Positions 34,128-42,529 of a stretch of 64,000 bases of DNA are shown piece after piece. Made by a program: the position numbers and the translations under genes. Each line of letters begins with the position of its first letter. Within the stretch, counting starts at the first letter, position 1. The notes beneath the pieces were generated by a model. That model ran no database searches and was not told the origin of the DNA. It saw nothing but the letters and a program-made list of their open reading frames with translations. This DNA is from Flavobacteriales bacterium (GTDB lineage: Bacteria > Bacteroidota > Bacteroidia > NS11-12g > UBA9320): contig JACJZV010000003.1 of NCBI GenBank assembly GCA_020635395.1, positions 124,001-188,000 on the forward strand. Reading direction: 5' to 3'.

Positions 34128-36487
34128 TTCAATTCTATTAAACTAACACCCTCTCCGCCAAGCCTTACATCCTCATAAACAATACGTTTGATGTAATTTC
34201 TTCCTCTATAATAATCATGGATTATTTTTTTCAAAACCCCATTACCCTTGCCATGAATCAGTCTTAAATTTTGGATACCAATAATTATTGCATCATCAAT
34301 CCATTGGTCAATTTCTTTAATCGCCTCCTCGGGTCGCAAACCACGCACATCTTTTTCCATCGAAAAATGCTGTTGCCTATGAACAAAACCAATGCTGACT
34401 TTTTGTTTTTGTTTTTCTTTGGGTTTGGGCAAAACCACCAAATCAGCAATATTGTAGCTCGATTTGATAATGCCTGCCACCACCATGGCCTTATTTTTAC
34501 GCAATTCCACCACCTCTCCTGTCATGTTGGAGTTAGGAATTTTAACAAAAGAACCAACTTGCAATGTAGGTTTTTCCTTCATTTTGGGTCTTTCAGAAAC
34601 TAACCCAAGTTCCTTTTTCAAACCGCTCTTTGCCCTTTCCAAACCCTCTCGTGCATATTTGGTTTTGCCCTTGTCTGCATTCGATTCAACAATGGTTTTA
34701 ATGGTTGATTCAATATTTGAATTTGCATTTTCGAGCAATTGCAGGGCCTTTTGTTGAGCCTCTTTTATAATATCTTTTTTGGTGCTTTCTACGGATTTTT
34801 TCAGGCTTTGATATTCTTCTTTTACCGATGATAAATATTCAATTTCTCTATCCAATAGTAGTTTTTGCTCATGCAACTCTTTTCGCTCAATCTCAAGAGT
34901 GGCAAGCAACTCGTCAGTTTTTTGTTGTTTAATATTCGATCGTTTTCGGGCAGCATCAATAATTTTTTTATTGATGCCAATATTTTGGGCTACCTCCAAA
35001 GCAAACGAGCTGCCAGGCTTGCCCATCATAAATTGATAAAGCGGTTTCAGGTTTTTGGTATCATACAACATACTGGCATTTTCCATTCCCTCCTGTTTCT
35101 CAGCAAGGTTTTTTACATTACCAAAATGCGTAGTTACCATACCATAAACGCTTTTTCTATTCAGCTCAATCAGAATTGCTTCGGCCATTGCCCCTCCAAA
35201 ATTGGGGTCGGTTCCGCTTCCAATTTCATCAATAAAAATTAGGCTTTGGTTGTTCCCTTTTTCCAAAAACAATTTCATGGCCGACAAATGGCTGCTGTAT
35301 GAGCTCAAATCATTGTCAATGGATTGATTGTCGCCAATATCAACCATAATATTCTTGAAAAAACCAAAAACGGATTGCTCTGAACAACTCGGCAATACGC
35401 CCAATTGCAGCATATATTGATTGAGTGCAAGTGTTTTAATCGACACGGATTTGCCGCCTGCATTTGGCCCACTAACAATGATTAAACGGTTATTTTGGCT
35501 AAATCCAACACTCATTGGTATGGTTTCTTTGTTTTTGGCATTGTGAGCCAAAAGTAAAACCGGATGATACATATCTTTAATTTCGCAGTCGGTTTGTGAT
35601 TTTAGTTGGGGCAATGTGGCATTTATTTTTGTGGCCAATTGGGCTTTCGAGCGTATAAAATCAAAAATTCCGATTTTGGTGCTAAACAACTTTAAATCAG
35701 ATAAATAAAATTGAATTTCTTTGGTTAAAGCCAGGAGAATTTTGTGAATTTCTCTATCGCGTTCCAACTCCAATTCTTTGAGTTGATTGGAGGCTTCCAT
35801 CACTTCGATGGGTTCTACATACAATATTTTTCCCCCGCCCGACTCATCATGAATAATTCCATTCATTTTTCTTTTGTGTTCGGCAAAAACAGGTAAAACA
35901 TAACGGCCATTTTTAATGGTAACCTCTGTGTCTGCCACCCAAAGTTTGGCCAGTGCCTGACTATAGATTCTTTTTACTGTACTCAGGGCTACCTTTTGAT
36001 GTACCTCAATTTCGTCCAAAAGTTCACTTAATCGGGGTGTAGCATTTTTATGCCAATTACCAAAATCGTCAAACACTCTGTTGATACTTTGCACAAGTTC
36101 TTCGGGGGGCTGCATCCCCTCAATGAGTTTTTTAAGCTCAACCACTTCCAATTTTGTTGTTTGAAAAAAATCAATGAGTTCAACCACATCCAATGCCAAC
36201 GAACGAATTTCCAAGATGTCGTCAACTGTTAGCACCGAGTGTTTTACAGACAACTTTTCTATTTGAGTTCCTATTTCTGTGGCCGAAAGTTTTGGTTGAC
36301 TTCCGTTTTCAATCAAATTTTTGAACTCTGCAACTTGCTTTAACCAAATTTGGACAACGCTAAAATTATTGGAAAAGGCCATTTTTTTGGCTAATTTCTT
36401 TCCATTGATTGTTCTACAACCATTTAAAATTAAGGATCTTATATCCGAAAAGCCAATTTTTTCTTCTATATCTTCCGGAAAAATCAT
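34124..36487 (-). CDS. mutS2: Endonuclease MutS2
   Basis: 787 residues, standard for MutS2. The ATPase core has Walker A GPNAGGKSVSIKT, Walker B SLIFIDEIGSGTDPNFGG and MVTTHFGNVKNLAE; a long charged coiled coil (about 505-620) follows. The C-terminal Smr nuclease domain carries VRGLRPEEAI and LIHGKGNGVLKKIIHDY. The N-terminal mismatch-recognition domain of MutS1 is absent, as expected. MutS2 acts on branched DNA to suppress recombination, and in some bacteria on collided ribosomes, which would fit co-transcription with smpB. The ATG overlaps the stop of the upstream lipoprotein (ATGA). Confidence 0.96.
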   Translation of the reverse strand: MIFPEDIEEKIGFSDIRSLILNGCRTINGKKLAKKMAFSNNFSVVQIWLKQVAEFKNLIENGSQPKLSATEIGTQIEKLSVKHSVLTVDDILEIRSLALDVVELIDFFQTTKLEVVELKKLIEGMQPPEELVQSINRVFDDFGNWHKNATPRLSELLDEIEVHQKVALSTVKRIYSQALAKLWVADTEVTIKNGRYVLPVFAEHKRKMNGIIHDESGGGKILYVEPIEVMEASNQLKELELERDREIHKILLALTKEIQFYLSDLKLFSTKIGIFDFIRSKAQLATKINATLPQLKSQTDCEIKDMYHPVLLLAHNAKNKETIPMSVGFSQNNRLIIVSGPNAGGKSVSIKTLALNQYMLQLGVLPSCSEQSVFGFFKNIMVDIGDNQSIDNDLSSYSSHLSAMKLFLEKGNNQSLIFIDEIGSGTDPNFGGAMAEAILIELNRKSVYGMVTTHFGNVKNLAEKQEGMENASMLYDTKNLKPLYQFMMGKPGSSFALEVAQNIGINKKIIDAARKRSNIKQQKTDELLATLEIERKELHEQKLLLDREIEYLSSVKEEYQSLKKSVESTKKDIIKEAQQKALQLLENANSNIESTIKTIVESNADKGKTKYAREGLERAKSGLKKELGLVSERPKMKEKPTLQVGSFVKIPNSNMTGEVVELRKNKAMVVAGIIKSSYNIADLVVLPKPKEKQKQKVSIGFVHRQQHFSMEKDVRGLRPEEAIKEIDQWIDDAIIIGIQNLRLIHGKGNGVLKKIIHDYYRGRNYIKRIVYEDVRLGGEGVSLIELN

Positions 36488-36819
36488 TCGGTAAGTTGAT
36501 TGAGTTTTTCAGTTACTTCGTTGGAAATTTTCTCCATCCATTCCGGATGATCGATATAGAACTGGAGGCTTTCCTCGTATTTATCAGCGGTAACATTGTG
36601 CAAATAATAAACCAACTGGTAGCTGCTATCTATTAAATTGTTGTATCGATAATGATTTTGGTTCAATTGTTTCATGTTAGACTCAGCCAAACGCAAATCC
36701 ACCATTATATCCGTAAATTTTGATGGTTTAATCACTTTTGAGGGCACGGGCGAAAAGCCTTTTTTGCAAGCCCCCAAAATCAAAACCAAAAACAACACTT
36801 TTATAAACTTAAAATACAT
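36484..36819 (-). CDS. DUF4296 lipoprotein
   Basis: 111 residues from the ATG at 36819, which places the signal peptide MYFKFIKVLFLVLILGAC at the N-terminus with a lipobox LGAC. The longer frame to 36855 would bury it. The mature part holds FTDIMVDLRLAESN and the helical DKYEESLQFYIDHPEWMEKISNEVTEKLN, characteristic of the Bacteroidota-specific DUF4296 family. It is exported and lipidated. Function unknown. It is the first gene of the operon with mutS2, thioesterase and smpB. Confidence 0.85.
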   Translation of the reverse strand: MYFKFIKVLFLVLILGACKKGFSPVPSKVIKPSKFTDIMVDLRLAESNMKQLNQNHYRYNNLIDSSYQLVYYLHNVTADKYEESLQFYIDHPEWMEKISNEVTEKLNQLTE

Positions 36820-36859
36820 TTCAGTAAAATAGAATGCAAAATAACACATTAACAACGGC

Positions 36860-36867
36860 TAATTTTG
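36860..36867 (+). promoter_or_regulatory. Bacteroidota -7 box for yggS
   Basis: TAATTTTG matches TAnnTTTG. It lies about 28 nt before the ATG at 36895 and spans the TTG at 36865, so that TTG would be untranscribed or leaderless. No clear -33 TTG is found at the right distance. Confidence 0.45.
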
Positions 36868-36894
36868 AACCGATTTCAGAATAAATACAGAACA

Positions 36895-37542
36895 ATGATT
36901 AAAGAAAACATTGATTCGATAAAGAAAGAGCTAAGAAATTGCAAACTTGTTGCTGTTTCAAAATTCAGAAGCTTTGCAGAATTGACAGAACTGTATAAAA
37001 CTGGTCAACGAATATTTGCGGAAAACCGAGTTCAGGAATTATTAAAGAAAAAAGCTGAACTCCCGCAAGATATTAGTTGGCACCTTATTGGCCACCTTCA
37101 AACCAATAAAGTCAAATCAATTGTTGGAAAGGTGGATTTAGTACACTCGGTTGATAGTCTCAAATTGTTGGAAGAAATAAACCGACAGTCCGAAATAAAC
37201 GGAATTAAAACTAACATTCTGTTACAAATTCATATCGCACAAGAGGAAACCAAGTTTGGGTTTGCTCCGGAAGAATTGAGAATCATCATTCAAAGCCATC
37301 AACTTTCCTTATATAATTATGTAAACATTTTGGGTTTGATGACCATGGCCACCAATACAAATAGCATTGAACAAATAACTCAAGAATTTAAAACCTTAAA
37401 ATCTCTTTTTGACGAAATAAAACCACAAATGCCTAATAATGAAATATTTAATGAGTTAAGCATGGGTATGAGTAGCGATTACAAAATTGCCATTGAACAA
37501 GGTAGCACCATGGTTCGTATAGGTTCAAAAATCTTTGAATAG
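36895..37542 (+). CDS. yggS: PLP-binding protein, YggS/PROSC family
   Basis: 215 residues from ATG 36895. Motifs: CKLVAVSKFRS with the PLP lysine at residue 23, FAENRVQELLKK, ISWHLIGHLQTNKVKSIVGKVDLVHSVDS, GLMTMATN and ELSMGMSSDYKIAIEQGSTMVRIGSKIFE at the C-terminus. It is a single-domain fold-type III protein that buffers pyridoxal phosphate in the cytoplasm. It is divergently transcribed from the lipoprotein-mutS2 operon and stands alone. Confidence 0.95.
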   Translation: MIKENIDSIKKELRNCKLVAVSKFRSFAELTELYKTGQRIFAENRVQELLKKKAELPQDISWHLIGHLQTNKVKSIVGKVDLVHSVDSLKLLEEINRQSEINGIKTNILLQIHIAQEETKFGFAPEELRIIIQSHQLSLYNYVNILGLMTMATNTNSIEQITQEFKTLKSLFDEIKPQMPNNEIFNELSMGMSSDYKIAIEQGSTMVRIGSKIFE

Positions 37543-37688
37543 AACTCTACTTTAAAATAAATGTGGCTAAAATGTTACTAAAATCAGGCATTTATCAGAC
37601 AATTGGTTGTTAATAAATTTGATTTTTTTAAAATAAAAGGCGATAATTGCCGCTTATTTCGAGACGACGTACTAAATTAAATGGTTTA

Positions 37689-38228
37689 ATGAAGTTTAAA
37701 ATAGGAAAAATCCCGACGTACCTTTTGTTCCTTTCGGTAACGGTACTTTTGGCCTTTACCACGAGAAACAGCGGTAAAGCTAATGATGACCAAACAAATA
37801 ACAAAGCATTTTCAGAAAAATTTTTGAAAAAAGTGAAATCAGAGCGAGATTTAATTCTCGAAATGTCAGATTCTATTTGTCATTCTTTGAATATTCCGGC
37901 TGAATTGGTAAGAGAAATTGGGCAAAATGAGAGCGGATGGCGTTGCATCAAGTCCATTTCCGGTGGCTCTGATTATGGCGATTTGCAGGTTATTGACGAA
38001 ACATTTAACCATTGGTATAATTTTTTAGAACTGGAAGGTGGCAAAACACGAGAAAACTACTTGATTGTCGGCATTCACTGTCTTAAATTTTATTACGATA
38101 AATACCATAGTTGGGAAAAAGCTCGGTTTGCCTACGGAAGAGGTTTTTGGAGAAATAGAACAACTTGGACTTGCTTGGAAGAGGAGTTTATGGGCAAGAT
38201 TGACTGGAAAAAATACGACAAACGATAG
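37689..38228 (+). CDS. Exported lytic-transglycosylase-like protein
   Basis: 179 residues from ATG 37689. A hydrophobic N-terminus (about 8-24) acts as signal or anchor. The core LNIPAELVREIGQNESGWRC with Glu81 followed by Ser, then GGSDYGDLQV in place of the usual GLMQ motif, and YLIVGIHCLKFYYDKYHSWEKARFAYGRG is an SLT-type lysozyme-like fold that would cleave peptidoglycan glycan strands. A TAAATTTG box lies at 37614-37621, about 68 nt upstream. A strong terminator follows the gene. Confidence 0.72.
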   Translation: MKFKIGKIPTYLLFLSVTVLLAFTTRNSGKANDDQTNNKAFSEKFLKKVKSERDLILEMSDSICHSLNIPAELVREIGQNESGWRCIKSISGGSDYGDLQVIDETFNHWYNFLELEGGKTRENYLIVGIHCLKFYYDKYHSWEKARFAYGRGFWRNRTTWTCLEEEFMGKIDWKKYDKR

Positions 38229-38250
38229 TTTTTTTAAATTCGTTTTATAC

Positions 38251-38288
38251 AAAACTCGATCAAATAACTTTGGTCGAGTTTTTTGTTT
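38251..38288 (+). terminator. Rho-independent terminator after the transglycosylase-like gene
   Basis: A 14-bp stem (AAAACTCGATCAAA paired with TTTGGTCGAGTTTT, one G-U pair) with a 4-nt loop (TAAC) and a T-rich tail. It lies 22 nt past the stop. Confidence 0.88.
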
Positions 38289-38327
38289 TTAGCATATTCA
38301 TTATCATTGCACTACAAAATTCTATTT

Positions 38328-39275
38328 ATGTCAGAAATCGAAAACGAAAACTACAATTTTTCTACAGAAAACGAAGATAGAAAGAGATCGCCATTATTGT
38401 TGATTTTACTGATTCTATCACTTCTTGCCAATGCTTATTTGGCATACAATTATTATAAAAGCAACTTCAAAAACGGTGTTAGCTTAAAAGAGGAAAATAA
38501 ACGCCTTTTGGAAGTTATAGAAAAAACGAGTTTTTCAAAAGACTCTTTGCAGGAAGAATATGACAAACTTCTGCTTGAGTATGACATATTAAAACAAAAT
38601 GCTGAAAACAACAATATTACTATGTCTGAAAAAGACAAGGAGATTGACCAATTAAAACTAAGAGTTCGACAACTTTTATCGCAGTCTAACGGCGACCCAC
38701 GTGCTTTGTTAAAACTTCGTGAGGAAAATGAAAAGTTGAAAAAAGAATTGGTAGAATATCAGGTAAAACTTGACCAAACAATAGCGGACAGCGGAAAAGA
38801 AATAGAATTAGCAAAAGAGCAAAACAAAGCTCTTGAGGAGCAAAAGAATAATGCCGAAAAGACAAATCGTGAACTTGAGGATAAAATTTCTCAAGCCACT
38901 TTTAAGATATCTGATTTAAAAGCGGTGCCACAACAACAGCGTAAGAAAGGTTTAGAGCCTACCACCAAAAGTTCTAAAGTAGATCAGATTGAAGTAAGTT
39001 TTACCATTCTCGAATCGCCATTAATTAAGGAAGGAGAAAAAGAGCTTTTGCTTCGTATTGTTGGAACAAAAGGAGAAGTGCTTGGTGCAGATAATAGCGT
39101 TTTGGCCGATTCGGATGGTTTGTTTACTGAGAAATTAAATTTCAACTACGATGGAACTTCTCAAAAATTCAAAATGAAATACAAACAAGATGAAGCCTTT
39201 AAGGCTGGAAATCATGTTGCTGAAATTTGGAGCGATGGAAAAATGATTATCCGCACGGCTTTCAATTTGGAATAA
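38328..39275 (+). CDS. Membrane-anchored coiled-coil protein
   Basis: 315 residues from ATG 38328, chosen because the frame before it overlaps the terminator. One membrane helix (about residues 22-42, PLLLILLILSLLANAYLAY), then a long charged coiled coil to about residue 195 (repeated K/E-rich heptads with KLREENEKLKKELVEYQVKL), a basic linker and a C-terminal beta-rich domain (VSFTILESPLIKEGEKELLL to the end). The topology fits a periplasmic coiled coil. It is found widely in Bacteroidota without known function. It is convergent with mazG. Confidence 0.75.
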   Translation: MSEIENENYNFSTENEDRKRSPLLLILLILSLLANAYLAYNYYKSNFKNGVSLKEENKRLLEVIEKTSFSKDSLQEEYDKLLLEYDILKQNAENNNITMSEKDKEIDQLKLRVRQLLSQSNGDPRALLKLREENEKLKKELVEYQVKLDQTIADSGKEIELAKEQNKALEEQKNNAEKTNRELEDKISQATFKISDLKAVPQQQRKKGLEPTTKSSKVDQIEVSFTILESPLIKEGEKELLLRIVGTKGEVLGADNSVLADSDGLFTEKLNFNYDGTSQKFKMKYKQDEAFKAGNHVAEIWSDGKMIIRTAFNLE

Positions 39276-39290
39276 AATCTTAGAATTTTC

Positions 39291-40043
39291 CTATTTGGCT
39301 TTTTGCCAAACCTCCTCCATCTGTTCCAAAGTCATTTGCTTTAGTTGCAAGTTGTTGTGCTTTGCGTAATTTTCGATGGCTTCAAATCGGTGCTTAAATT
39401 TTTTATTGGTTGACTCTAATGCATCATCCGGATTGATATTTTGCCAACGGGCATAGTTTACCAAACTAAAAAGTAAGTCTCCAAATTCGTCACTTTTTTC
39501 GTTGGCGGTGGCTTGCTTAAATTCGTTTAACTCCTCCTCCACTTTGTCCCAAACCAGATTTTTATTTGGCCAGTCAAAACCAACTTGGGCTGCTTTTTCC
39601 TGCATTCGAAGAGCCTTCACCAAACTGGGCATTGAGTTGGGCACACCATCAAGAACAGATTTTTCTCCCTTGCTTTCCTTTTGTTTTATCTGTTCCCAAT
39701 TTTGTTTAACAGTTGCTGCATCATAGGCCACCACATTGCCATAAATATGCGGATGCCGGCGAATCAATTTCTCGCAGATGCCGTTCAACACAGTGGTTAT
39801 ATCAAATTCATTCGTTTCGGAAGCAATTTTTGAATAAAAAACAATGTGCAAGGCCAAATCGCCAAGTTCTTTGGCAATTTCATTCATATCATTTTTTAGA
39901 ATGGCATCCGATAATTCGTAGGTTTCTTCAATAGTCAAGTGCCGTATGCTGGCTATGGTTTGTTCCTTGTCCCACGGACATTTAGCCCGCAAATCATCCA
40001 TAATATCCAGCAATCGCTTAAAAGCAATCAGTCGTTCATCCAT
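39291..40043 (-). CDS. mazG: Nucleoside triphosphate pyrophosphohydrolase MazG
   Basis: 250 residues with two MazG domains. The first has CPWDKEQTIASIRHLTIEETYE and AKELGDLALHIVFYSKIA (EExxE/ExxD metal sites). The second has VEEELNEFKQ and DEFGDLLFSLVNYARW. It hydrolyses non-canonical or excess NTPs. Start ATG 40043; the gene is 11 nt downstream of the LytTR regulator and probably co-transcribed with it. Confidence 0.95.
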   Translation of the reverse strand: MDERLIAFKRLLDIMDDLRAKCPWDKEQTIASIRHLTIEETYELSDAILKNDMNEIAKELGDLALHIVFYSKIASETNEFDITTVLNGICEKLIRRHPHIYGNVVAYDAATVKQNWEQIKQKESKGEKSVLDGVPNSMPSLVKALRMQEKAAQVGFDWPNKNLVWDKVEEELNEFKQATANEKSDEFGDLLFSLVNYARWQNINPDDALESTNKKFKHRFEAIENYAKHNNLQLKQMTLEQMEEVWQKAK

Positions 40044-40054
40044 ATCTCCAATTC

Positions 40055-40774
40055 TTACAACACTCTGTTATCTTTCATTAAATCCATAAACTGATCTTTG
40101 TAGTTTTTGCCAATAGGCAATTTGGTATGATTTATTTCCACCTCTGTTGTATTATACGATTCAATATGTTTCAGCCCAACAATATAGGATCTGTGAATTC
40201 TACAAAATTTATCCTCCGGAAGCTTTTTCTCCATTCTCTTCATCGTTTGAAGGGTAACAATTCGTTTTTCAGGGATAAATATTTTCACATAATCAGCAAA
40301 GGCCTCTATGTACAAAATGTCGTCATAACTCACTTTTATTAGTTTTTGATTGGCTTTTACAAAAATATGGTCATCCTCTAACTCCGTGCTATCCACTTCA
40401 TCACTGTGTTTTAGTTTAAAGTATTCATTTGCTTTGGCAATCGCTTTGTCAAATCGTTCTTTCGAGATGGGTTTTAACAAATAATCAATGGCATTTAGTT
40501 CAAAACCCTCAATGGCATATTCTGCATAGGCGGTGGTAAAAACCACAAGTGGCGGGTTTTCAAGCGATTTTAGGAAATCAATTCCGGTAATTTCGGGCAT
40601 TTGAATATCTAAAAACATCAAATCAATCTTTTGGCTTTTTAAAATTTCGGAAGCCTGAATAGCATTATTGCAGCTCCCAATCAACTCCAAATCAACCGAT
40701 TGTGATATGTGACTTTTTATAACATCTATGGCCAGCGGCTCATCATCTACTATCAAACATTTCATTTTGCTCAT
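40055..40774 (-). CDS. LytTR-family response regulator
   Basis: 239 residues. An N-terminal receiver domain (CLIVDDEPLAIDVI; phosphoacceptor Asp in LMFLDIQMPEITG) is followed by a LytTR DNA-binding domain (about 135-239) with FVKANQKLIKVSYDDILYIEA, KIFIPEKRIVTLQTMKRME and FCRIHRSYIVGLKHIE. It starts just after the stop of the cognate kinase gene, so the two form a classical pair. Targets are unknown. Confidence 0.95.
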   Translation of the reverse strand: MSKMKCLIVDDEPLAIDVIKSHISQSVDLELIGSCNNAIQASEILKSQKIDLMFLDIQMPEITGIDFLKSLENPPLVVFTTAYAEYAIEGFELNAIDYLLKPISKERFDKAIAKANEYFKLKHSDEVDSTELEDDHIFVKANQKLIKVSYDDILYIEAFADYVKIFIPEKRIVTLQTMKRMEKKLPEDKFCRIHRSYIVGLKHIESYNTTEVEINHTKLPIGKNYKDQFMDLMKDNRVL

Positions 40775-40775
40775 A

Positions 40776-41825
40776 TCAATTTAACATTAAATCTAAGTTT
40801 ACGCAATATTCTTTTCCATCGTCTTCCATTATCAGTTTATGTTTATTTGGATAGAGCAATTCTAATCTTTTTTTTATGTTATCAAGGCCAATTCCCCCAG
40901 ATTTTCCGTTCAAACGTTGCTCTTTTTCTTCGGGTTTGCTGTTGCGTATGTTAAAATTGAGCAGATTATCTGTTATGTTCATTTCAATTCTTACAAAACC
41001 GCCATCTGCCTTTTGGTTGATGCCATGCTTAAAACTATTCTCCAAAAAAGTTAGGAACATCATGGGAGCAATTTGTTTTCCGCCTGTATTACCATTTATA
41101 ACAAATTCCAAATTAAGCCTTTCGCCATTTCTAGCCTTTTCCAACTCTAAATAACTTTTCAAATAACTAATCTCCTTTTCTAAAGAAACCCACTTCTCAC
41201 TACCTTCGTAAAGCACATATCGTAAAATTTCTGACAAACGAAGTACCAATTCAGGAGCTCTATCCGATTTTTGAAGTGTAAGAGCATACAAACTGTTTAA
41301 ACTATTGAACAAAAAGTGTGGATTTATTTGAGTTTTCAAATATTTCAACTCTGTTTCCATGTTAATTCTTTCGAGGTTTTCAGTTAATCGTTCGCGTTCA
41401 TACCATTGCTTTACCATTTTTAATGACATGGTAATGGCCAAGGTATAAATTATACTGGTAGCACTGGCTATAAAAATCCGTATCTCCCATGGGTCCTTTA
41501 AATCTCCTTGATGAGTTACAACGTCTGCCGAATACAGGGCAAGTATCCAAACCACCGAAGCAAGCAAAACAGTAAGCAAAAGGCTGATTACATAGCTTAA
41601 ATATAACTTTTGCCTAAATAACTGATTAAAAAGGAAATATATATTGAAATAAACAGTAAGTGCGTGAACGGAAATGGTTACAAAAGCATTTACAATTGCC
41701 TTGGGTGTAGAAATTCTGGAATCGTAAAATAGAACCCAAAATATAAAATAGACCACCCAAAATGCCACATGATGAAGGTTGTATTGAGTAAATTTCCGAT
41801 AGGCTACAGAATTGGCAACCTGCAT
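40776..41825 (-). CDS. LytS/YehU-type sensor histidine kinase
   Basis: 349 residues: four membrane helices in the first 140 residues, a short coiled coil, then the His_kinase domain with the phospho-acceptor LKTQINPHFLFNSLNSLYAL and ATP-binding N-box FLENSFKHG and G-box GGIGLDNIKKRLELLYP. No periplasmic sensor domain of size, so the signal is probably sensed in the membrane. It is preceded by a small membrane-protein gene with an 8-nt gap and followed by its LytTR partner. Confidence 0.94.
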   Translation of the reverse strand: MQVANSVAYRKFTQYNLHHVAFWVVYFIFWVLFYDSRISTPKAIVNAFVTISVHALTVYFNIYFLFNQLFRQKLYLSYVISLLLTVLLASVVWILALYSADVVTHQGDLKDPWEIRIFIASATSIIYTLAITMSLKMVKQWYERERLTENLERINMETELKYLKTQINPHFLFNSLNSLYALTLQKSDRAPELVLRLSEILRYVLYEGSEKWVSLEKEISYLKSYLELEKARNGERLNLEFVINGNTGGKQIAPMMFLTFLENSFKHGINQKADGGFVRIEMNITDNLLNFNIRNSKPEEKEQRLNGKSGGIGLDNIKKRLELLYPNKHKLIMEDDGKEYCVNLDLMLN

Positions 41826-41833
41826 ATAACCCC

Positions 41834-42058
41834 TTAGTTTTGTGGATCGAAAGTAAAATATTCGAGAATAGATGCCCCCCAGCCCAATACTTGCCAGCCA
41901 GACTCAGTTGTATTTTCAACCTGAGTAGAAACATCGGGTGAAGAAGATTTTTTTAGAAACTTCGAAGCCACCCCAAACGCAAACAAATTGGCCAAAAGCA
42001 ACAAAGAGATAATTACAATTGAAGTTTTTTGTCGAGCGTTTACTATTATTCGTTTCAT
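41834..42058 (-). CDS. Small single-pass membrane protein upstream of the kinase
   Basis: 74 residues from ATG 42058. A basic N-terminus, one membrane helix (about 14-33, IVIISLLLLANLFAFGVAS) and a polar C-terminal tail ending WGASILEYFTFDPQN. It is the first gene of the kinase-regulator operon, so it may modulate or present a signal to the kinase, but this is inferred from position only. I do not recognise a family. Confidence 0.6.
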   Translation of the reverse strand: MKRIIVNARQKTSIVIISLLLLANLFAFGVASKFLKKSSSPDVSTQVENTTESGWQVLGWGASILEYFTFDPQN

Positions 42059-42233
42059 ATTTTTCAAATTTTATCACGTCAGAAGTATTATCTACAACAT
42101 TCGTGCTGTTTGAAAGTTTGTACGAAGTTAATCGAAAAAAGTTACAACGAAAAAGTTTTGGATAAAACCCCCCATTTGGGGGATGAATGTTCGTTTGCTT
42201 GCGTTAATTCGTGTTTCTTTAGATATTGAATGA

Positions 42234-42293
42234 AAACCCCAAACCTCAAACCCCAAACCCCAAACCTCAAACCCTAAACCTTAAACCTTAAAC
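42234..42293 (+). repeat. Heptamer tandem array (AAACCYC)8
   Basis: Eight consecutive 7-bp words: AAACCCC, AAACCTC, AAACCCC, AAACCCC, AAACCTC, AAACCCT, AAACCTT, AAACCTT, then AAAC. The array ends 10 nt before the -7 box of the next gene. The variation is confined to the last three bases of each word. Confidence 0.92.
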
Positions 42294-42303
42294 AATTACA
42301 TAT

Positions 42304-42311
42304 TACCTTTG
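42304..42311 (+). promoter_or_regulatory. Bacteroidota -7 box of the NqrM-like gene
   Basis: TACCTTTG fits TAnnTTTG and lies 22 nt before the ATG at 42334. The -33 position falls within the heptamer array and shows no TTG, so the array itself occupies the upstream promoter region. Confidence 0.5.
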
Positions 42312-42333
42312 TTGCTTTATAAAAAGCACGACA

Positions 42334-42525
42334 ATGGCAAAACTCATGTTAATATTCGGAATTTTGGCAATAGCTATTTTAGGCATGGCCGTACGCCTAT
42401 TATTGGTAAAAAACGGAGAAATGCGTTCGGGCTGTGCCGGTAAAAACCCCATGCTGAACAAAGAAGGCGTTACTTGCAGCACCTGTGGTGCCAAACCCGG
42501 CGAGGTTTGCAAAAGCGAGAACTAA
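42334..42525 (+). CDS. Small Cys-rich membrane protein, candidate NqrM (DUF539-like)
   Basis: 63 residues: one N-terminal membrane helix (about 3-25, MLIFGILAIAILGMAVRLLL), then RSGCAGKN and a C-terminal cluster CSTCGAKPGEVC. The order helix with A-M-A/G-M-A, then SGC-G, then clustered cysteines follows that of NqrM, the factor needed to insert the iron centre of NqrD/NqrE. A full nqr operon is 7 kb away and apbE 3.4 kb away. The match is short and made by eye. A generic membrane or secreted protein of Bacteroidota is the alternative. Confidence 0.6.
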   Translation: MAKLMLIFGILAIAILGMAVRLLLVKNGEMRSGCAGKNPMLNKEGVTCSTCGAKPGEVCKSEN

Positions 42526-42529
42526 TTTT

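Noticed and set aside
39293..39310. TTTGGC-TTTTT-GCCAAA hairpin between the coiled-coil gene and mazG
   Set aside because: Six base pairs inside the mazG 3' end and no following T-run; not a convincing terminator.
42168..42182. CCCCC-ATTT-GGGGG inverted repeat upstream of the kinase operon
   Set aside because: Only five base pairs and no known operator of this form; could be chance.
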